Positions 16,671-25,364 of a stretch of DNA of 25,367 nucleotides are shown in pieces. The notes under the pieces are model-generated. The model saw nothing but the letters and a program-made list of their open reading frames with translations, ran no database searches and was not told where the DNA came from. The stretch's first letter is position 1. Each line of letters starts with the position of its first letter. A program made the position numbers and the translations under genes. The stretch comes from an uncultured Fidelibacterota bacterium (GTDB lineage Bacteria; Fidelibacterota; Marinisomatia; Marinisomatales; TCS55): positions 1 through 25,367 of the forward strand of contig CAJWGZ010000005.1 of NCBI GenBank assembly GCA_913041075.1. The letters are read 5' to 3'.

Positions 16671-18722
16671 TTAAAATGATTGAAAAATTACTATAATAAC
16701 TACCCCAAACAGGGCAAAGAGCATATAGTTTTGCAAACGGCCAGTTTGGACTTCTTTCAATGTTGACCCGGCCTTGCTCATGGATCTTCCCAACCCATCG
16801 ACTATAGTTTGATCCAGCCCATCATAGTCTGTACGTCCCGTAAGGAATGAAAGCCACTTAGTCACATGGCCAAAGCCATTGATGAAGTACTTGTCATACA
16901 ATTCCCAATCGATGAATGAGATTCGGTCCGCAAGACGTAACAATGGCTGGTATAGATATTTATCATAATTTTCATCAAAGAAATATTTATTCAAGGATAG
17001 ATTATAATATGGTGTGAGCTTTTCTGCCCAGGCATCAGCTGATATACGTTTTTTCAGATAAACCGACCAAGAAAGGAAGATGCCAAGAGCTGCAACCAGA
17101 GTTGAAAGGATCATTGTCAACGTATGGCTATGATGTATCCCTTCTGCTATTTCATGGGCGCTAGGGTTCCCAGGGACCATTGAATCTTTGGCCTTAACCA
17201 ATTCCATGAACCAACCATGGTCAGAAAGGGGATTGAAATATGGTAGCGTATAGAATATGAAGACGCTGAGCGTACTTAGCAGGACCAGAGGAAAAGTCAT
17301 TTCTTTGGGTGATTCATTAATATCATCATAAAGTTCCGGCAATTTTGGTTCATTGTGGAAGGTCATGAAAATCAGTCTGAACATGTAAAAAGCAGTGATC
17401 AGGGCAGCCCCAAAGCCAAAAATTGGTAACAGAAAATGCTGCGGATGATGGGTTCCAAATGCCAGTGTACCCGCCAGGATCGCGTCTTTTGATAAAAAAC
17501 CTGAGAATAAGGGTACACCGGATATTGCTAAAGCGGCTACTACCATGGTCCAATAGGTTACCGGCATCTTCGATTTAAAACCACCCATATTGCGCATATC
17601 CTGCGGATCAGTATCATGATCATGTTTGTTATGCAGGGCATGATGCATGGCATGGATCACACTGCCGGAACCATAGAAAAGACACGCTTTGAACATAGCA
17701 TGTGTCACCAGGTGAAAAAATCCGGCGATGTAAGCACCTGTTCCCACAGCTAATATCATATATCCAAGTTGACTGACCGTGGAATAGGCCAATACCTTTT
17801 TAATATCGTTTTGCGTAATAGCAATTGTGGCTGCAAAAATAGCCGTGAACCCGCCAACATACGCAATGAACAGAAGTGCCTCAGGTGTAAATATTGGAAA
17901 TAGCCGTACCGTTAGAAAAACACCTGCTGCCACCATTGTTGCCGCATGCATCAGGGCGGAAACCGGTGTGGGGCCTTCCATGGCATCCGGTAGCCAAATG
18001 TGTAGCGGGAATTGAGATGATTTTCCAATGGCTCCCATGAAAAGACCAATGCCGGCCAGGGTAAGCAGTGTGCCGGCCATATCGCCCTGGGCCACACCCT
18101 GAAAAATTTCTCCATAATTAAACGTACCCAGAGCAGTAAAGATCAGCATGACGCCGATAAAGAATCCTATATCACCGACCCGGTTTGTCAGGAAGGCCTT
18201 CTTGCCGGCATCCGCGGCAGAATCTTTTTCAAACCAGTGACCGATAAGCAGATAAGAACTGACGCCAACTAGTTCCCAAAATATGTAAAGTGAAAAAAGG
18301 TTATTGGCCAGGACAATGCCGTTCATACTAAAGGTGAACAATCCCAAATAGGCATAATATCTTGAATATCTAATGTCCCCTGCCATGTATTTGATTGAAA
18401 ATACATGGGTCATTGTGGATATAAGGGCTACAACCAGTAACATCACTATCGTGATATTATCGATCAAAAAACCCAACTCAATTCGGAAGGCACCTAGATC
18501 CATCCATTCAATTGAAGCTTCATGGCTAAACCCGGGGTCATGGGAAAGCAGCATACTACCAAACATAGCCAGTGATAAAATTAGTGTGATAAGGACTGAA
18601 CCTATTGCTACCCAGTCACCTTGCCGCGGTAAACGCTTACCTACTAGGATCAAAATAATGAATGACAATAATGGTAAAAAGAGGATCCCCAGGGCGTAAT
18701 TGATCAACATATCACCGGTCAC
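16671..18722 (-). CDS. nuoL: NADH-quinone oxidoreductase subunit L (cluster A)
   Basis: A 683-residue canonical distal antiporter-like subunit. TM5 Glu ([10 protein letters not shown]150), TM7 Lys ([22 protein letters not shown]234), TM8 His ([11 protein letters not shown]259) and TM12 Lys ([15 protein letters not shown]412) are present. A His/Asp-rich loop ([16 protein letters not shown]) occupies the usual place before the GG.K motif. The last ~130 residues should form the long lateral amphipathic helix and the anchoring TM16. The upstream-most start is GTG overlapping the nuoK stop (GTGA); an ATG four codons later (18710) with a nearby GGTGA is an equally good start. Confidence 0.97.
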   Translation of the reverse strand: MTGDMLINYALGILFLPLLSFIILILVGKRLPRQGDWVAIGSVLITLILSLAMFGSMLLSHDPGFSHEASIEWMDLGAFRIELGFLIDNITIVMLLVVALISTMTHVFSIKYMAGDIRYSRYYAYLGLFTFSMNGIVLANNLFSLYIFWELVGVSSYLLIGHWFEKDSAADAGKKAFLTNRVGDIGFFIGVMLIFTALGTFNYGEIFQGVAQGDMAGTLLTLAGIGLFMGAIGKSSQFPLHIWLPDAMEGPTPVSALMHAATMVAAGVFLTVRLFPIFTPEALLFIAYVGGFTAIFAATIAITQNDIKKVLAYSTVSQLGYMILAVGTGAYIAGFFHLVTHAMFKACLFYGSGSVIHAMHHALHNKHDHDTDPQDMRNMGGFKSKMPVTYWTMVVAALAISGVPLFSGFLSKDAILAGTLAFGTHHPQHFLLPIFGFGAALITAFYMFRLIFMTFHNEPKLPELYDDINESPKEMTFPLVLLSTLSVFIFYTLPYFNPLSDHGWFMELVKAKDSMVPGNPSAHEIAEGIHHSHTLTMILSTLVAALGIFLSWSVYLKKRISADAWAEKLTPYYNLSLNKYFFDENYDKYLYQPLLRLADRISFIDWELYDKYFINGFGHVTKWLSFLTGRTDYDGLDQTIVDGLGRSMSKAGSTLKEVQTGRLQNYMLFALFGVVIIVIFQSF

Positions 18723-19024
18723 AATTTTAACTGCTGCGCTTCATCAATATTTACCGTCTGAAGATTATTAAATATGTTTATAATAATAGCAAGAGCAACA
18801 GCTGCTTCTGCTGCTGCCATTATGATTACGAAAAGAGCAAAAACTTGTCCAGATAGGTTCATGCCCCCAAAGCGGGCAAAGGCAATAAAATTAATATTGG
18901 CCGAGTTCAATATCAGTTCAATGCCCATCAAAACAGCAATACCGTTACGCCGTGTGATTACGCCGTATAGACCCAGAGAAAAAAGGATGGCACTGATAAA
19001 TAAATATGTTTGCAAACTATCCAT
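18719..19024 (-). CDS. nuoK: NADH-quinone oxidoreductase subunit K (cluster A)
   Basis: A 101-residue, three-helix subunit with the two conserved membrane glutamates E36 ([14 protein letters not shown]) and E73 ([12 protein letters not shown]). The ATG overlaps the nuoJ stop by one base (TAATG), the same junction as in cluster B. Here canonical nuoL follows directly. The two window copies share the TVNIDE C-terminal motif but differ widely elsewhere. Confidence 0.97.
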   Translation of the reverse strand: MDSLQTYLFISAILFSLGLYGVITRRNGIAVLMGIELILNSANINFIAFARFGGMNLSGQVFALFVIIMAAAEAAVALAIIINIFNNLQTVNIDEAQQLKL

Positions 19025-19512
19025 TAATCCACATTTCTCGAAAGCATAGCAGCCCCAATCAACGCACCCAGAAGCAGTAGGGACGCAACTTCAAAGGGCA
19101 GTAGGTATTTCATCATCAACAGCGTGCCTATACCATCGACAGTTTGGGCTGGTTCGAGAGCCGTTTTTTCCAACCACGGTGTTCGACCAATCATGACCAC
19201 CAGAAAACTCAAAACGCTTAAAGCAACTAAAACACCTGCACCACGCTGTAGACTTGTGTGAGAAATATTCACTGAAGTTATTTTGTTCGTTAGCATGATC
19301 CCAAAAATCAACAAGACCAGGATGCCGCCAATGTAGATCACGATTTGGACAGCTGCCATAAAATCCGCCCACATAAATATGTACAGACCGGCCACACCAA
19401 AAAAGGTGAACAATAATGCAATGGCGGAATAAAGTAACTGTTTACCCTGTACTACCATAAAGGCAGAGCCAAGCGTGATGGCTACAATCAAGCCAAAAGC
19501 AAAATCTGGCAT
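19024..19512 (-). CDS. nuoJ: NADH-quinone oxidoreductase subunit J (cluster A)
   Basis: A 162-residue, five-helix membrane subunit. TM3 ([18 protein letters not shown]) has the Tyr-x-Gly-Gly segment of the coupling helix, and the C-terminal helix keeps [20 protein letters not shown]. It lies directly against nuoI and is coupled to nuoK. The gene belongs to the membrane-arm block H-I-J-K of the 11-subunit cluster. Confidence 0.96.
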   Translation of the reverse strand: MPDFAFGLIVAITLGSAFMVVQGKQLLYSAIALLFTFFGVAGLYIFMWADFMAAVQIVIYIGGILVLLIFGIMLTNKITSVNISHTSLQRGAGVLVALSVLSFLVVMIGRTPWLEKTALEPAQTVDGIGTLLMMKYLLPFEVASLLLLGALIGAAMLSRNVD

Positions 19513-20097
19513 TTAACCTTCCACTCCTTGCGGTTTAGTCGTCGCGTTTTCAAGATCTTCACCGGAAACTTTTTTTGCGAAGCGATAGATCAGATCATTG
19601 CGATCATACTCAGAAAACTCATAATCGATATCGTGCTTTTCTGCGTTGGGACCACCGGTCATATAAATGCATTCTTCCGGACAAGGATATACACAAAGGT
19701 TGCAATAGCAACACTCTGTCATATCAATATCGAACCGAGTAACAACCATCGCCTTTCTCGTTCCAAAAGAGGTAATCCCCTTGTGCCGGATATTTGGTAT
19801 ATCTTCACCTCTATTGGGTACCTTTACTGTATCAATCTTTATGCAATCTACCGGACAGGCACGCTCACATTTTAGGCAACCAATACAATCATCTATATCC
19901 ACATGCAGACGCGACCTGATAACATTATATTTATTGTGGTCAAATCCGATATCACGTTCTGGGCGGGGCCAACGCTCTTCCGGGTATTGCAAGGTTACGT
20001 TGTCACGGCGAATGGCCAACATATGGCGCCATGTCACTCCCATGCCAGTCAGCATGGTAGAGACTGTTTCCCAAATAGTTGTTAAATATTTTATCAT
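19513..20097 (-). CDS. nuoI: NADH-quinone oxidoreductase subunit I (cluster A)
   Basis: A 194-residue subunit with two [4Fe-4S] motifs: C71-x2-C74-x2-C77-x3-C81 and C129-x2-C132-x2-C135-x3-C139. It keeps the amphipathic N-terminal helix and the LQYPEERWPRPERDIGFDHN segment. In a Complex I without NuoEFG this is the outermost Fe-S protein and the likely entry point for electrons. The linker between the two motifs is longer than in cluster B (about 47 versus 31 residues), and the C-terminus extends past the usual end. It starts four bases after nuoH. Confidence 0.96.
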   Translation of the reverse strand: MIKYLTTIWETVSTMLTGMGVTWRHMLAIRRDNVTLQYPEERWPRPERDIGFDHNKYNVIRSRLHVDIDDCIGCLKCERACPVDCIKIDTVKVPNRGEDIPNIRHKGITSFGTRKAMVVTRFDIDMTECCYCNLCVYPCPEECIYMTGGPNAEKHDIDYEFSEYDRNDLIYRFAKKVSGEDLENATTKPQGVEG

Positions 20098-20101
20098 AGT
20101 T

Positions 20102-21178
20102 CTATCCTAAAGTTAAATACCAAATACCAACACCAAAGATGTTCACCAATGCGATCGGAGTAAACCCTTTCCAGCAAACACTCATTAGCTGATCCACCCG
20201 TAATCTTGGAAATGTCCACCGAAACCAAATCATCACAAATATCAAAAACATAGTCTTACTCATGAACCACCACAAGCCCCAGGCAGGACTATTGAACAAT
20301 CCAGGTATGGGACTTTGCCATCCGCCGAGAAATGCAGTTGCAGCTACACCAGCTACTACAAACATATTTGCATACTCACTTAAAAAAAAGAATGCATAGC
20401 GCATACCAGAGTATTCCGTAAATGCACCAGCCACCAGTTCTGATTCAGCTTCCGGTATATCAAAAGGTGTGCGATTACATTCAGCTATTCCGCTAATGAA
20501 AAAAATGAAAAAAGCTACAAACGTAAAGGGATTATTAAATATTAACCAGTTGGGTAAAAAACCCCAGATCAAACCGCTCTGGTATTGTATAATACCCTGC
20601 ATACTCATTGTACTGGTCAGCATAATCACCGCAATTATTGACAGTGCAACAGGAATCTCATAACTAATAATTTGCGCGGCCGAGCGCATAGCGCCATACA
20701 GGGACCACTTATTATTTGAACTCCATCCTGCCATAATCAAACCAATCACTCCAAGGGAACTGACTGCCAAAATGTAAAAAACACCAATATTCATATCTGC
20801 AATAATAAGAGTCTGGCTAAATGGCAGTGCTGAAAAAGCAATAAATGCTCCAATAAAAACAATGAAAGGCGCCAAGATAAAGAGCTTTTTATCAGCTGCG
20901 GCCGGAATGATATCTTCTTTTAAAATCAATTTTAATGCATCAGCAATGGGCTGCAGTAATCCCCAGCGCCAAGCATGAAGTCCCACACCTTGACCCATCG
21001 GTCCTACTTTATCCTGCATAAATGAAGAAATCTTCAACTCACCATAAATAACTACCAAAGCATATACCGCAATAAATAAAAAGACAGGGACTGCACAAAT
21101 AAGAACAGCCAATAGAAAAGTAAGACCAGGCCATGTAGCGCTTATTGGAAACCAATCAATTAATTGATCTACAGTCAT
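20102..21178 (-). CDS. nuoH: NADH-quinone oxidoreductase subunit H (cluster A), divergent quinone-entry loop
   Basis: A 358-residue, eight-helix quinone-chamber subunit. The open frame extends to 21244, but the ATG at 21178 forms an ATGA overlap with nuoD and has a GGGAG ten bases upstream. The Glu-rich loop is standard (AECNRTPFDIPEAESELVAG, TEYSG, SEYANM), as is the C-terminal WFRWTFPRLRVDQLM. The usual GPNRVGP motif is absent: residues 61-72 read MGQGVGLHAWRW, about six residues longer than the cluster B copy, before GLLQPIAD. Its place directly after nuoD shows that E-F-G are absent from this operon. Confidence 0.95.
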   Translation of the reverse strand: MTVDQLIDWFPISATWPGLTFLLAVLICAVPVFLFIAVYALVVIYGELKISSFMQDKVGPMGQGVGLHAWRWGLLQPIADALKLILKEDIIPAAADKKLFILAPFIVFIGAFIAFSALPFSQTLIIADMNIGVFYILAVSSLGVIGLIMAGWSSNNKWSLYGAMRSAAQIISYEIPVALSIIAVIMLTSTMSMQGIIQYQSGLIWGFLPNWLIFNNPFTFVAFFIFFISGIAECNRTPFDIPEAESELVAGAFTEYSGMRYAFFFLSEYANMFVVAGVAATAFLGGWQSPIPGLFNSPAWGLWWFMSKTMFLIFVMIWFRWTFPRLRVDQLMSVCWKGFTPIALVNIFGVGIWYLTLG

Positions 21179-22296
21179 CGATCTATTTCTCCCAGAACAA
21201 TATCGAGACTCCCTAATACTGCGATCACATCTGATAGCATCCAACCGCGGGATATTTCATTTAATACACTGAGCGCAGTAAATGCTGGCGAGCGCATTTT
21301 TAACCGGTATGGCTGCGGTGAACCATCACTAATAATATAATACCCTAAATCACCTCGTGGACTTTCAGTGCGCCGGTAGATAGAACCTTTCGGCGGACGA
21401 ATTTTTTTCGGAAGGGCCTGGTGGACATCACCATTAGTGGGTATATCTTTTAATGCCTGTCGAATAATTTTCGTACTTTCTATCATTTCTAGCATACGAA
21501 CATGAAACCGATCCCAGCAATCGCCTGTAGTACCTACCAGACCTTGACCTATTGGTACGTCAAAATCAAAGCGTTCATAGATTGAGTAAGGTTCTTCCTT
21601 GCGAATGTCCCACTTAACCCCGGATCCACGAAGATTTGGACCGCTCACACCAAAACTGATTGCCACCTCCGGCAGGAGAACACCAACATCGGCCGTACGT
21701 TCAATAAAAATTTTATTGTAGGTAAGAATATCATTGTATTCTTGGACTTTTGGCTCAAAATAATCCAAAAAATTATATACTGTTTCAACAAAACCTACGG
21801 GCAGGTCATGAGATACACCGCCGACCCACATATAGTTATAAAGGAGCCTTGCGCCGCAGGTTAGTTCAAAAATATCTAGAATCCTCTCACGGTCACGAAA
21901 CATATATAAAAACGGTGTAAATGCCCCCACGTCCAAACCATAGACGCCTAGCGCCAAGAGATGACTGGCTATGCGGTTCAGTTCGGCCATGATAACACGG
22001 ATGTATTCCACCCGTTCAGGTACCTTGATTTCCATCAAATCTTCCATGGCAACCACGTAACCAAAATTATTATTCATTGACGCGATATAGTCGCACCTGT
22101 CAGTGAATGGAATTACTTGTTCATAGGTTGAGTTTTCACAATGTTTCTCAAAGCAGCGATGCAAATAGCCAATAACTGGTACAATATCAGAAACAATTTC
22201 ACCATCGGTTGCCACTTTCAACCTCAGTACACCATGCGTGCTGGGATGCTGGGGTCCAATATTCAAGACCATCTGGTCGCCTTGTACTACTCCCAT
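21175..22296 (-). CDS. nuoD: NADH-quinone oxidoreductase subunit D (cluster A)
   Basis: A 373-residue quinone-site subunit. GPQHPSTHG gives the quinone His (H21), and FTDRCDYIASM gives the partner Tyr (Y70), at the family spacing. GGVSHDLP and TESPRGDLGYYIISDG are further family blocks, and the protein ends GEIDR. Two starts are possible: the one listed overlaps nuoC by ten bases, while an ATG eight codons later (22272) has AAGG seven bases upstream and may be the true one. It is followed without a gap by nuoH. Confidence 0.96.
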   Translation of the reverse strand: MGVVQGDQMVLNIGPQHPSTHGVLRLKVATDGEIVSDIVPVIGYLHRCFEKHCENSTYEQVIPFTDRCDYIASMNNNFGYVVAMEDLMEIKVPERVEYIRVIMAELNRIASHLLALGVYGLDVGAFTPFLYMFRDRERILDIFELTCGARLLYNYMWVGGVSHDLPVGFVETVYNFLDYFEPKVQEYNDILTYNKIFIERTADVGVLLPEVAISFGVSGPNLRGSGVKWDIRKEEPYSIYERFDFDVPIGQGLVGTTGDCWDRFHVRMLEMIESTKIIRQALKDIPTNGDVHQALPKKIRPPKGSIYRRTESPRGDLGYYIISDGSPQPYRLKMRSPAFTALSVLNEISRGWMLSDVIAVLGSLDIVLGEIDR

Positions 22297-22994
22297 CCTT
22301 CTTTCACTTTCGGCACCACAATACCGTGGTATGTTTCCTGGACTTCATAATCCTTGCGCAAGGGCCAACCTTCCCAATCATCAGGCAGTAAGATACGACG
22401 TAGGTCACGGTGACCTTGAAATTCAATTCCAAACATATCGTACGTTTCCCGTTCGAACCAATCTCCAATACGCCAAACCGCTTCAACCGATGGTATTTTT
22501 GGGTTTTTACCCGCGCACGCGATCCTGATCTCAATAACATGACGATGGGTCATAGAATGCAGATTATAACGGACCTCTAGCCCAACGTCCTCACCAAGGT
22601 CTACTCCGGTAATACATTGCAGCGAGTCAAATAGACAGGCTGGATCGTCGCGTAAATATTGGGCAATATCCAACCACTTTTCTGATTGCAATTGTATATG
22701 TGTTTCCGATGATAATTCTTCATCAACGGTTTTGGGGAATCGGCTAGCAATAATACCAGCAAACTGCTGATTAGGAGATTGGGGCGCCGGTTTTGATTCA
22801 GAACCGGATTCCTCAGATTTTTCTTTAGAACTAGGTTCAGCAGATGTTTTTGCTGCTTCGCGCTTGGCTTTTACAAGGGCGGCCTTGGCCTTGGAACGGG
22901 TAACGCGATCTTCAATATTATTAACCGCATCCATATCCCCTTGCAACGCTTTTTCAACAGCTTCTTTTATAAGCTGTTCTTGATTATCTGTCAT
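22287..22994 (-). CDS. nuoC: NADH-quinone oxidoreductase subunit C with charged N-terminal extension (cluster A)
   Basis: A 235-residue scaffold subunit. The C-terminal part is a normal NuoC with [18 protein letters not shown] (178-195) and [14 protein letters not shown]. The first ~75 residues are an extension absent from the cluster B copy. It begins with a helical Glu/Ala/Lys-rich stretch and continues with a Ser/Glu/Lys/Pro-rich low-complexity linker (about residues 50-76), probably disordered. The start overlaps the nuoB stop as ATGA, so the extension is likely really translated. Its role is unknown; it could contact the missing electron-input partner. Confidence 0.95.
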   Translation of the reverse strand: MTDNQEQLIKEAVEKALQGDMDAVNNIEDRVTRSKAKAALVKAKREAAKTSAEPSSKEKSEESGSESKPAPQSPNQQFAGIIASRFPKTVDEELSSETHIQLQSEKWLDIAQYLRDDPACLFDSLQCITGVDLGEDVGLEVRYNLHSMTHRHVIEIRIACAGKNPKIPSVEAVWRIGDWFERETYDMFGIEFQGHRDLRRILLPDDWEGWPLRKDYEVQETYHGIVVPKVKEGWE

Positions 22995-23482
22995 GCAGTC
23001 TTTCGGGTAAGGGGACGTTCACTCTGAATTTTTTCCTGTAATTTTAATAATCCTTCAATTAATGATTCGGGCCTGGGCGGACACCCAGGTACATATACAT
23101 CAACAGGGACTACAAGATCTACACCTTTTAATACATGGTAGCCATGCTGCCAATAGGGACCACCGCTCGTGGCACAACTACCCATCGCAATTACGTATTT
23201 TGGATTTGCCATCTGCTCATATAATTTTTTAACTCGTAAAGACATTTTCATGGTTACCGTGCCGGCCACAATCATTACATCAGCCTGCCGGGGCGATGAT
23301 CTGGGGATCATACCAATGCGCATCAGGTCATGGCGGCTGGCGGCCGTGGCCATCATTTCAATTGCGCAGCATGCTAATCCAAATTGAAAAAACCATGGTG
23401 ATGTTGATCTGGCCCAGCCCAATAGTTTATCCAGAGACGCAACGACTACATTATCCTGAAATTTATTTTCAAATACTCCCAA
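22991..23482 (-). CDS. nuoB: NADH-quinone oxidoreductase subunit B (cluster A), TTG start
   Basis: Carries cluster N2. Ligands C38-C39 ([12 protein letters not shown]), C103 (MGSCAT) and C134 (PGCPPRPE) are all present, plus the [13 protein letters not shown] quinone loop. The open frame reaches an ATG at 23542, but that would add 20 basic, unconserved residues inside nuoA. A TTG at 23482 preceded by AAGGAG at six bases gives a 163-residue protein, exactly the length of the cluster B paralogue, and overlaps nuoA by 14 bases. I take TTG as the start. Confidence 0.93.
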   Translation of the reverse strand: MGVFENKFQDNVVVASLDKLLGWARSTSPWFFQFGLACCAIEMMATAASRHDLMRIGMIPRSSPRQADVMIVAGTVTMKMSLRVKKLYEQMANPKYVIAMGSCATSGGPYWQHGYHVLKGVDLVVPVDVYVPGCPPRPESLIEGLLKLQEKIQSERPLTRKTA

Positions 23483-23903
23483 TTGTTTCTCCTTCTGTTT
23501 GCAACTCTTTTTTACGATAACGACCGCGACCGTATTTAACATTATATTTCACCCAGTCGAGATCACCTTTTTTCCAGACATAGGCTAACCCAACAATCAG
23601 CACAACTAGAAAAATTCCCATTTCTACAAATGCCAGTAGACCCAGATCCTTGAACACCATCGCCCAAGGGAAAAGGAAGACAACTTCCACATCAAAAATT
23701 AAAAATATAAGCGCTATAACGTAAAATCGAATATTGAACTGCACCCAGGCGGAACCTTCCGGTTCTTCACCGCATTCGTAATTAGCTAGTTTATCCGGAG
23801 TTTTTTGGCTGGGCGCTACCAGCTTTTGAATTAGTAAGGGTACATATACCAAAACAATGCCCAGCAGTGCGAAAATAAGAACGGTTCCAAAATCTCGATA
23901 CAT
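23469..23903 (-). CDS. nuoA: NADH-quinone oxidoreductase subunit A (cluster A)
   Basis: A 144-residue, three-helix quinone-chamber subunit. The TM1-TM2 loop reads [13 protein letters not shown] with the conserved Cys (C44), and TM2 has [18 protein letters not shown] with D71 and E73. The C-terminus after GDLDWVKYN adds a basic tail that is partly a by-product of the overlap with nuoB. It is the first gene of cluster A, starting about 20 bases after a predicted promoter. Confidence 0.96.
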   Translation of the reverse strand: MYRDFGTVLIFALLGIVLVYVPLLIQKLVAPSQKTPDKLANYECGEEPEGSAWVQFNIRFYVIALIFLIFDVEVVFLFPWAMVFKDLGLLAFVEMGIFLVVLIVGLAYVWKKGDLDWVKYNVKYGRGRYRKKELQTEGETIGSI

Positions 23904-23930
23904 TAATCTAATAGCTCAAAACAAGCATTG

Positions 23931-23960
23931 AATTTAGCGGAATGCTTTTTCGGTAGTCAA
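23931..23960 (-). promoter_or_regulatory. Candidate sigma70-type promoter of cluster A
   Basis: On the minus strand TTGACT (23960-23955), an 18-base spacer and TAAATT (23936-23931) precede nuoA. Transcription would start near 23924, leaving a leader of about 20 bases. The -35 matches five of six consensus bases and the -10 four of six. Location directly upstream of an 11-gene operon supports it. Confidence 0.45.
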
Positions 23961-23995
23961 GCCAAAGTTACTCGTAATTCCCTTCTGTAAAGCAT

Positions 23996-24025
23996 TTGCC
24001 AACATTCTAGCCAATACGCTAAATT
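23996..24025 (+). promoter_or_regulatory. Candidate divergent promoter of the proline dehydrogenase operon
   Basis: TTGCCA (23996-24001), an 18-base spacer and TAAATT (24020-24025) lie just ahead of the ATG at 24034. The spacing and -10 are identical to the opposite promoter. Transcription would start only one to three bases before the ATG, so the message would be nearly leaderless, or the true promoter lies elsewhere. Confidence 0.35.
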
Positions 24026-24033
24026 AGAAGACC

Positions 24034-24933
24034 ATGTCTTGGATAAATTCCAGTATCGTTTCCATGATCCGCATCATGCCGCGCTGGTCCATTCATCCTT
24101 TTGCAAAAACCTATGTCGCTGGTGAGTCTGTACAAGAGACAGTATTGGTGGTTAAAAAGGTAAATGACCGTGGTTTTACCTGCACGCTGGATATACTCGG
24201 AGAACACGTTAAATCTGGCGCCGAAGCGGAAAATATTACCCGGGAATACTGTGACCTGTATGATGTGATTGCTGTAGAAAATATGAATTGCAATATTTCC
24301 ATAAAACTAACTCATATTGGTCTTGCTTTGGATAAAACTATTGCAACTGATAATCTAGTTCGCATACTCAAGCAAGCCAAAAAACATGATAATTTCTTAC
24401 GGATCGATATGGAGAATTCGCCCTATACGCAGCAAACAATCGACCTATATAAAAACTGTGTATCTGATTACCCAAATATGGGTATCGTTCTACAAGCTTA
24501 CCTGAAGCGGTCTTTGGAAGATGCTCGCAATTTAAACCGGACAGGTTTTAACACTCGGGTATGTAAAGGGATTTATGATGAACGGGAAACTATAGCCTTA
24601 AAAGATAGGGCTGCGATCCAGGATAATTTTTTTAATATCACCAAAGAAATTCTTTCTGGTAACGGTTTTGCTGCCATAGCGACCCATGATATTCCTCTAA
24701 TTGATCGTATTGATGAATGGATCGAATCTACCCAAGTTTCATCCAATCGGTTTGAGTTTCAGGTATTATACGGTGTTCCTATGGGTGGTCGCTTAGAACA
24801 ATTACTGGATAAGGGGTATACAGTTAGACAATATGTACCGTTCGGTAAAGAATGGTTTGATTACTCTTTGCGCCGATTAAAAGAAAACCCCAAAATTATG
24901 TCTTATGTTTTAGGTAATTTGTTCAAACGATGA
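24034..24933 (+). CDS. Proline dehydrogenase (monofunctional PRODH)
   Basis: FAD-dependent oxidation of L-proline to pyrroline-5-carboxylate, with electrons passed to the quinone pool at the inner membrane. The 299-residue length matches the small monofunctional enzymes (Deinococcus/Thermus type) rather than the large PutA. Signatures of the TIM-barrel PRODH domain are clear: KLTHIGL (91-97), LRIDMENSPY (122-131), VLQAYLKRS (152-160), TRVCKGIYDE (174-183), ATHD (217-220), FEFQVLYGVPMG (241-252) and YVPFGKEWFDYSLRRLKENP (268-287), whose Arg pair binds the proline carboxylate. No pyrroline-5-carboxylate dehydrogenase gene is in the window. The start lies downstream of a divergent promoter, and the stop overlaps the next gene by ATGA. 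Confidence 0.93.
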   Translation: MSWINSSIVSMIRIMPRWSIHPFAKTYVAGESVQETVLVVKKVNDRGFTCTLDILGEHVKSGAEAENITREYCDLYDVIAVENMNCNISIKLTHIGLALDKTIATDNLVRILKQAKKHDNFLRIDMENSPYTQQTIDLYKNCVSDYPNMGIVLQAYLKRSLEDARNLNRTGFNTRVCKGIYDERETIALKDRAAIQDNFFNITKEILSGNGFAAIATHDIPLIDRIDEWIESTQVSSNRFEFQVLYGVPMGGRLEQLLDKGYTVRQYVPFGKEWFDYSLRRLKENPKIMSYVLGNLFKR

Positions 24934-25334
24934 ATTCTATAGAAGACATAAATAAGATTTTCCAGATGAAAACCATCGCTGTGGTGGGAATGAGTCCTAA
25001 GGCTGAGCGACCCAGTCATTATGTATCAATGTACATGAAAGAGCAGGGTTATAATATTATTCCTGTCAATCCCGGTCATAATGAAATTGCCGGTATGAAG
25101 TCCTTCCCTTCTTTGCTGGACATTCCACAAACAATAGATGTGGTAGATGTCTTTCGCCGTTCAGAATACGTTTTGCCCATAGCGGAAAGCGCAGTTACGG
25201 TCGCCGCGAAAGCCCTGTGGCTGCAGGATGGGGTGATCAACGAAGATGGGGCCGCGTTAGCGGAAAAGGCCGGTTTGCTGGTGGTAATGAACGATTGCAT
25301 GCTCCGGCGACACCGGCAAATGCAAACTAATTAA
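24930..25334 (+). CDS. CoA-binding domain protein, YccU family
   Basis: A 134-residue single-domain protein with a Rossmann-like CoA-binding fold. IAVVGMSPKAERPSHYV (16-32) is the nucleotide loop, followed by GYNIIPVNPG (40-49), IDVVDVFRRSEYV (69-81) and LWLQDGVINEDGAALAEKAGL. It resembles the stand-alone CoA_binding_2 proteins (E. coli YccU) and lacks the ligase domains of succinyl-CoA synthetase. The physiological role of this family is unknown. The ATGA overlap with the proline dehydrogenase gene indicates co-translation; a link to proline use is only suggested by this. Confidence 0.9.
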   Translation: MNSIEDINKIFQMKTIAVVGMSPKAERPSHYVSMYMKEQGYNIIPVNPGHNEIAGMKSFPSLLDIPQTIDVVDVFRRSEYVLPIAESAVTVAAKALWLQDGVINEDGAALAEKAGLLVVMNDCMLRRHRQMQTN

Positions 25335-25347
25335 ATTTGAACTTCTC

Positions 25348-25364
25348 TCGGGCTCATAACCCGA
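25348..25364 (+). other. Hairpin with tRNA-Met(CAT) anticodon-arm sequence, at window edge
   Basis: The 17 bases form a 5-bp stem (TCGGG/CCCGA) around a 7-base loop CTCATAA, which is the anticodon arm of bacterial initiator tRNA-Met. It lies 13 bases after the stop of the CoA-binding gene. The 26 bases upstream contain no D-arm or acceptor strand, so an intact tRNA is not supported. It may be a 3' tRNA fragment (for example an attachment site) or part of a transcription terminator; the window ends too early to decide. Confidence 0.3.

Noticed and set aside
21179..21244. N-terminal 22-residue extension of NuoH in cluster A
   Set aside because: Arg/Ser-rich sequence encoded inside nuoD; the ATG at 21178 with ATGA overlap and a GGGAG site fits the family N-terminus.
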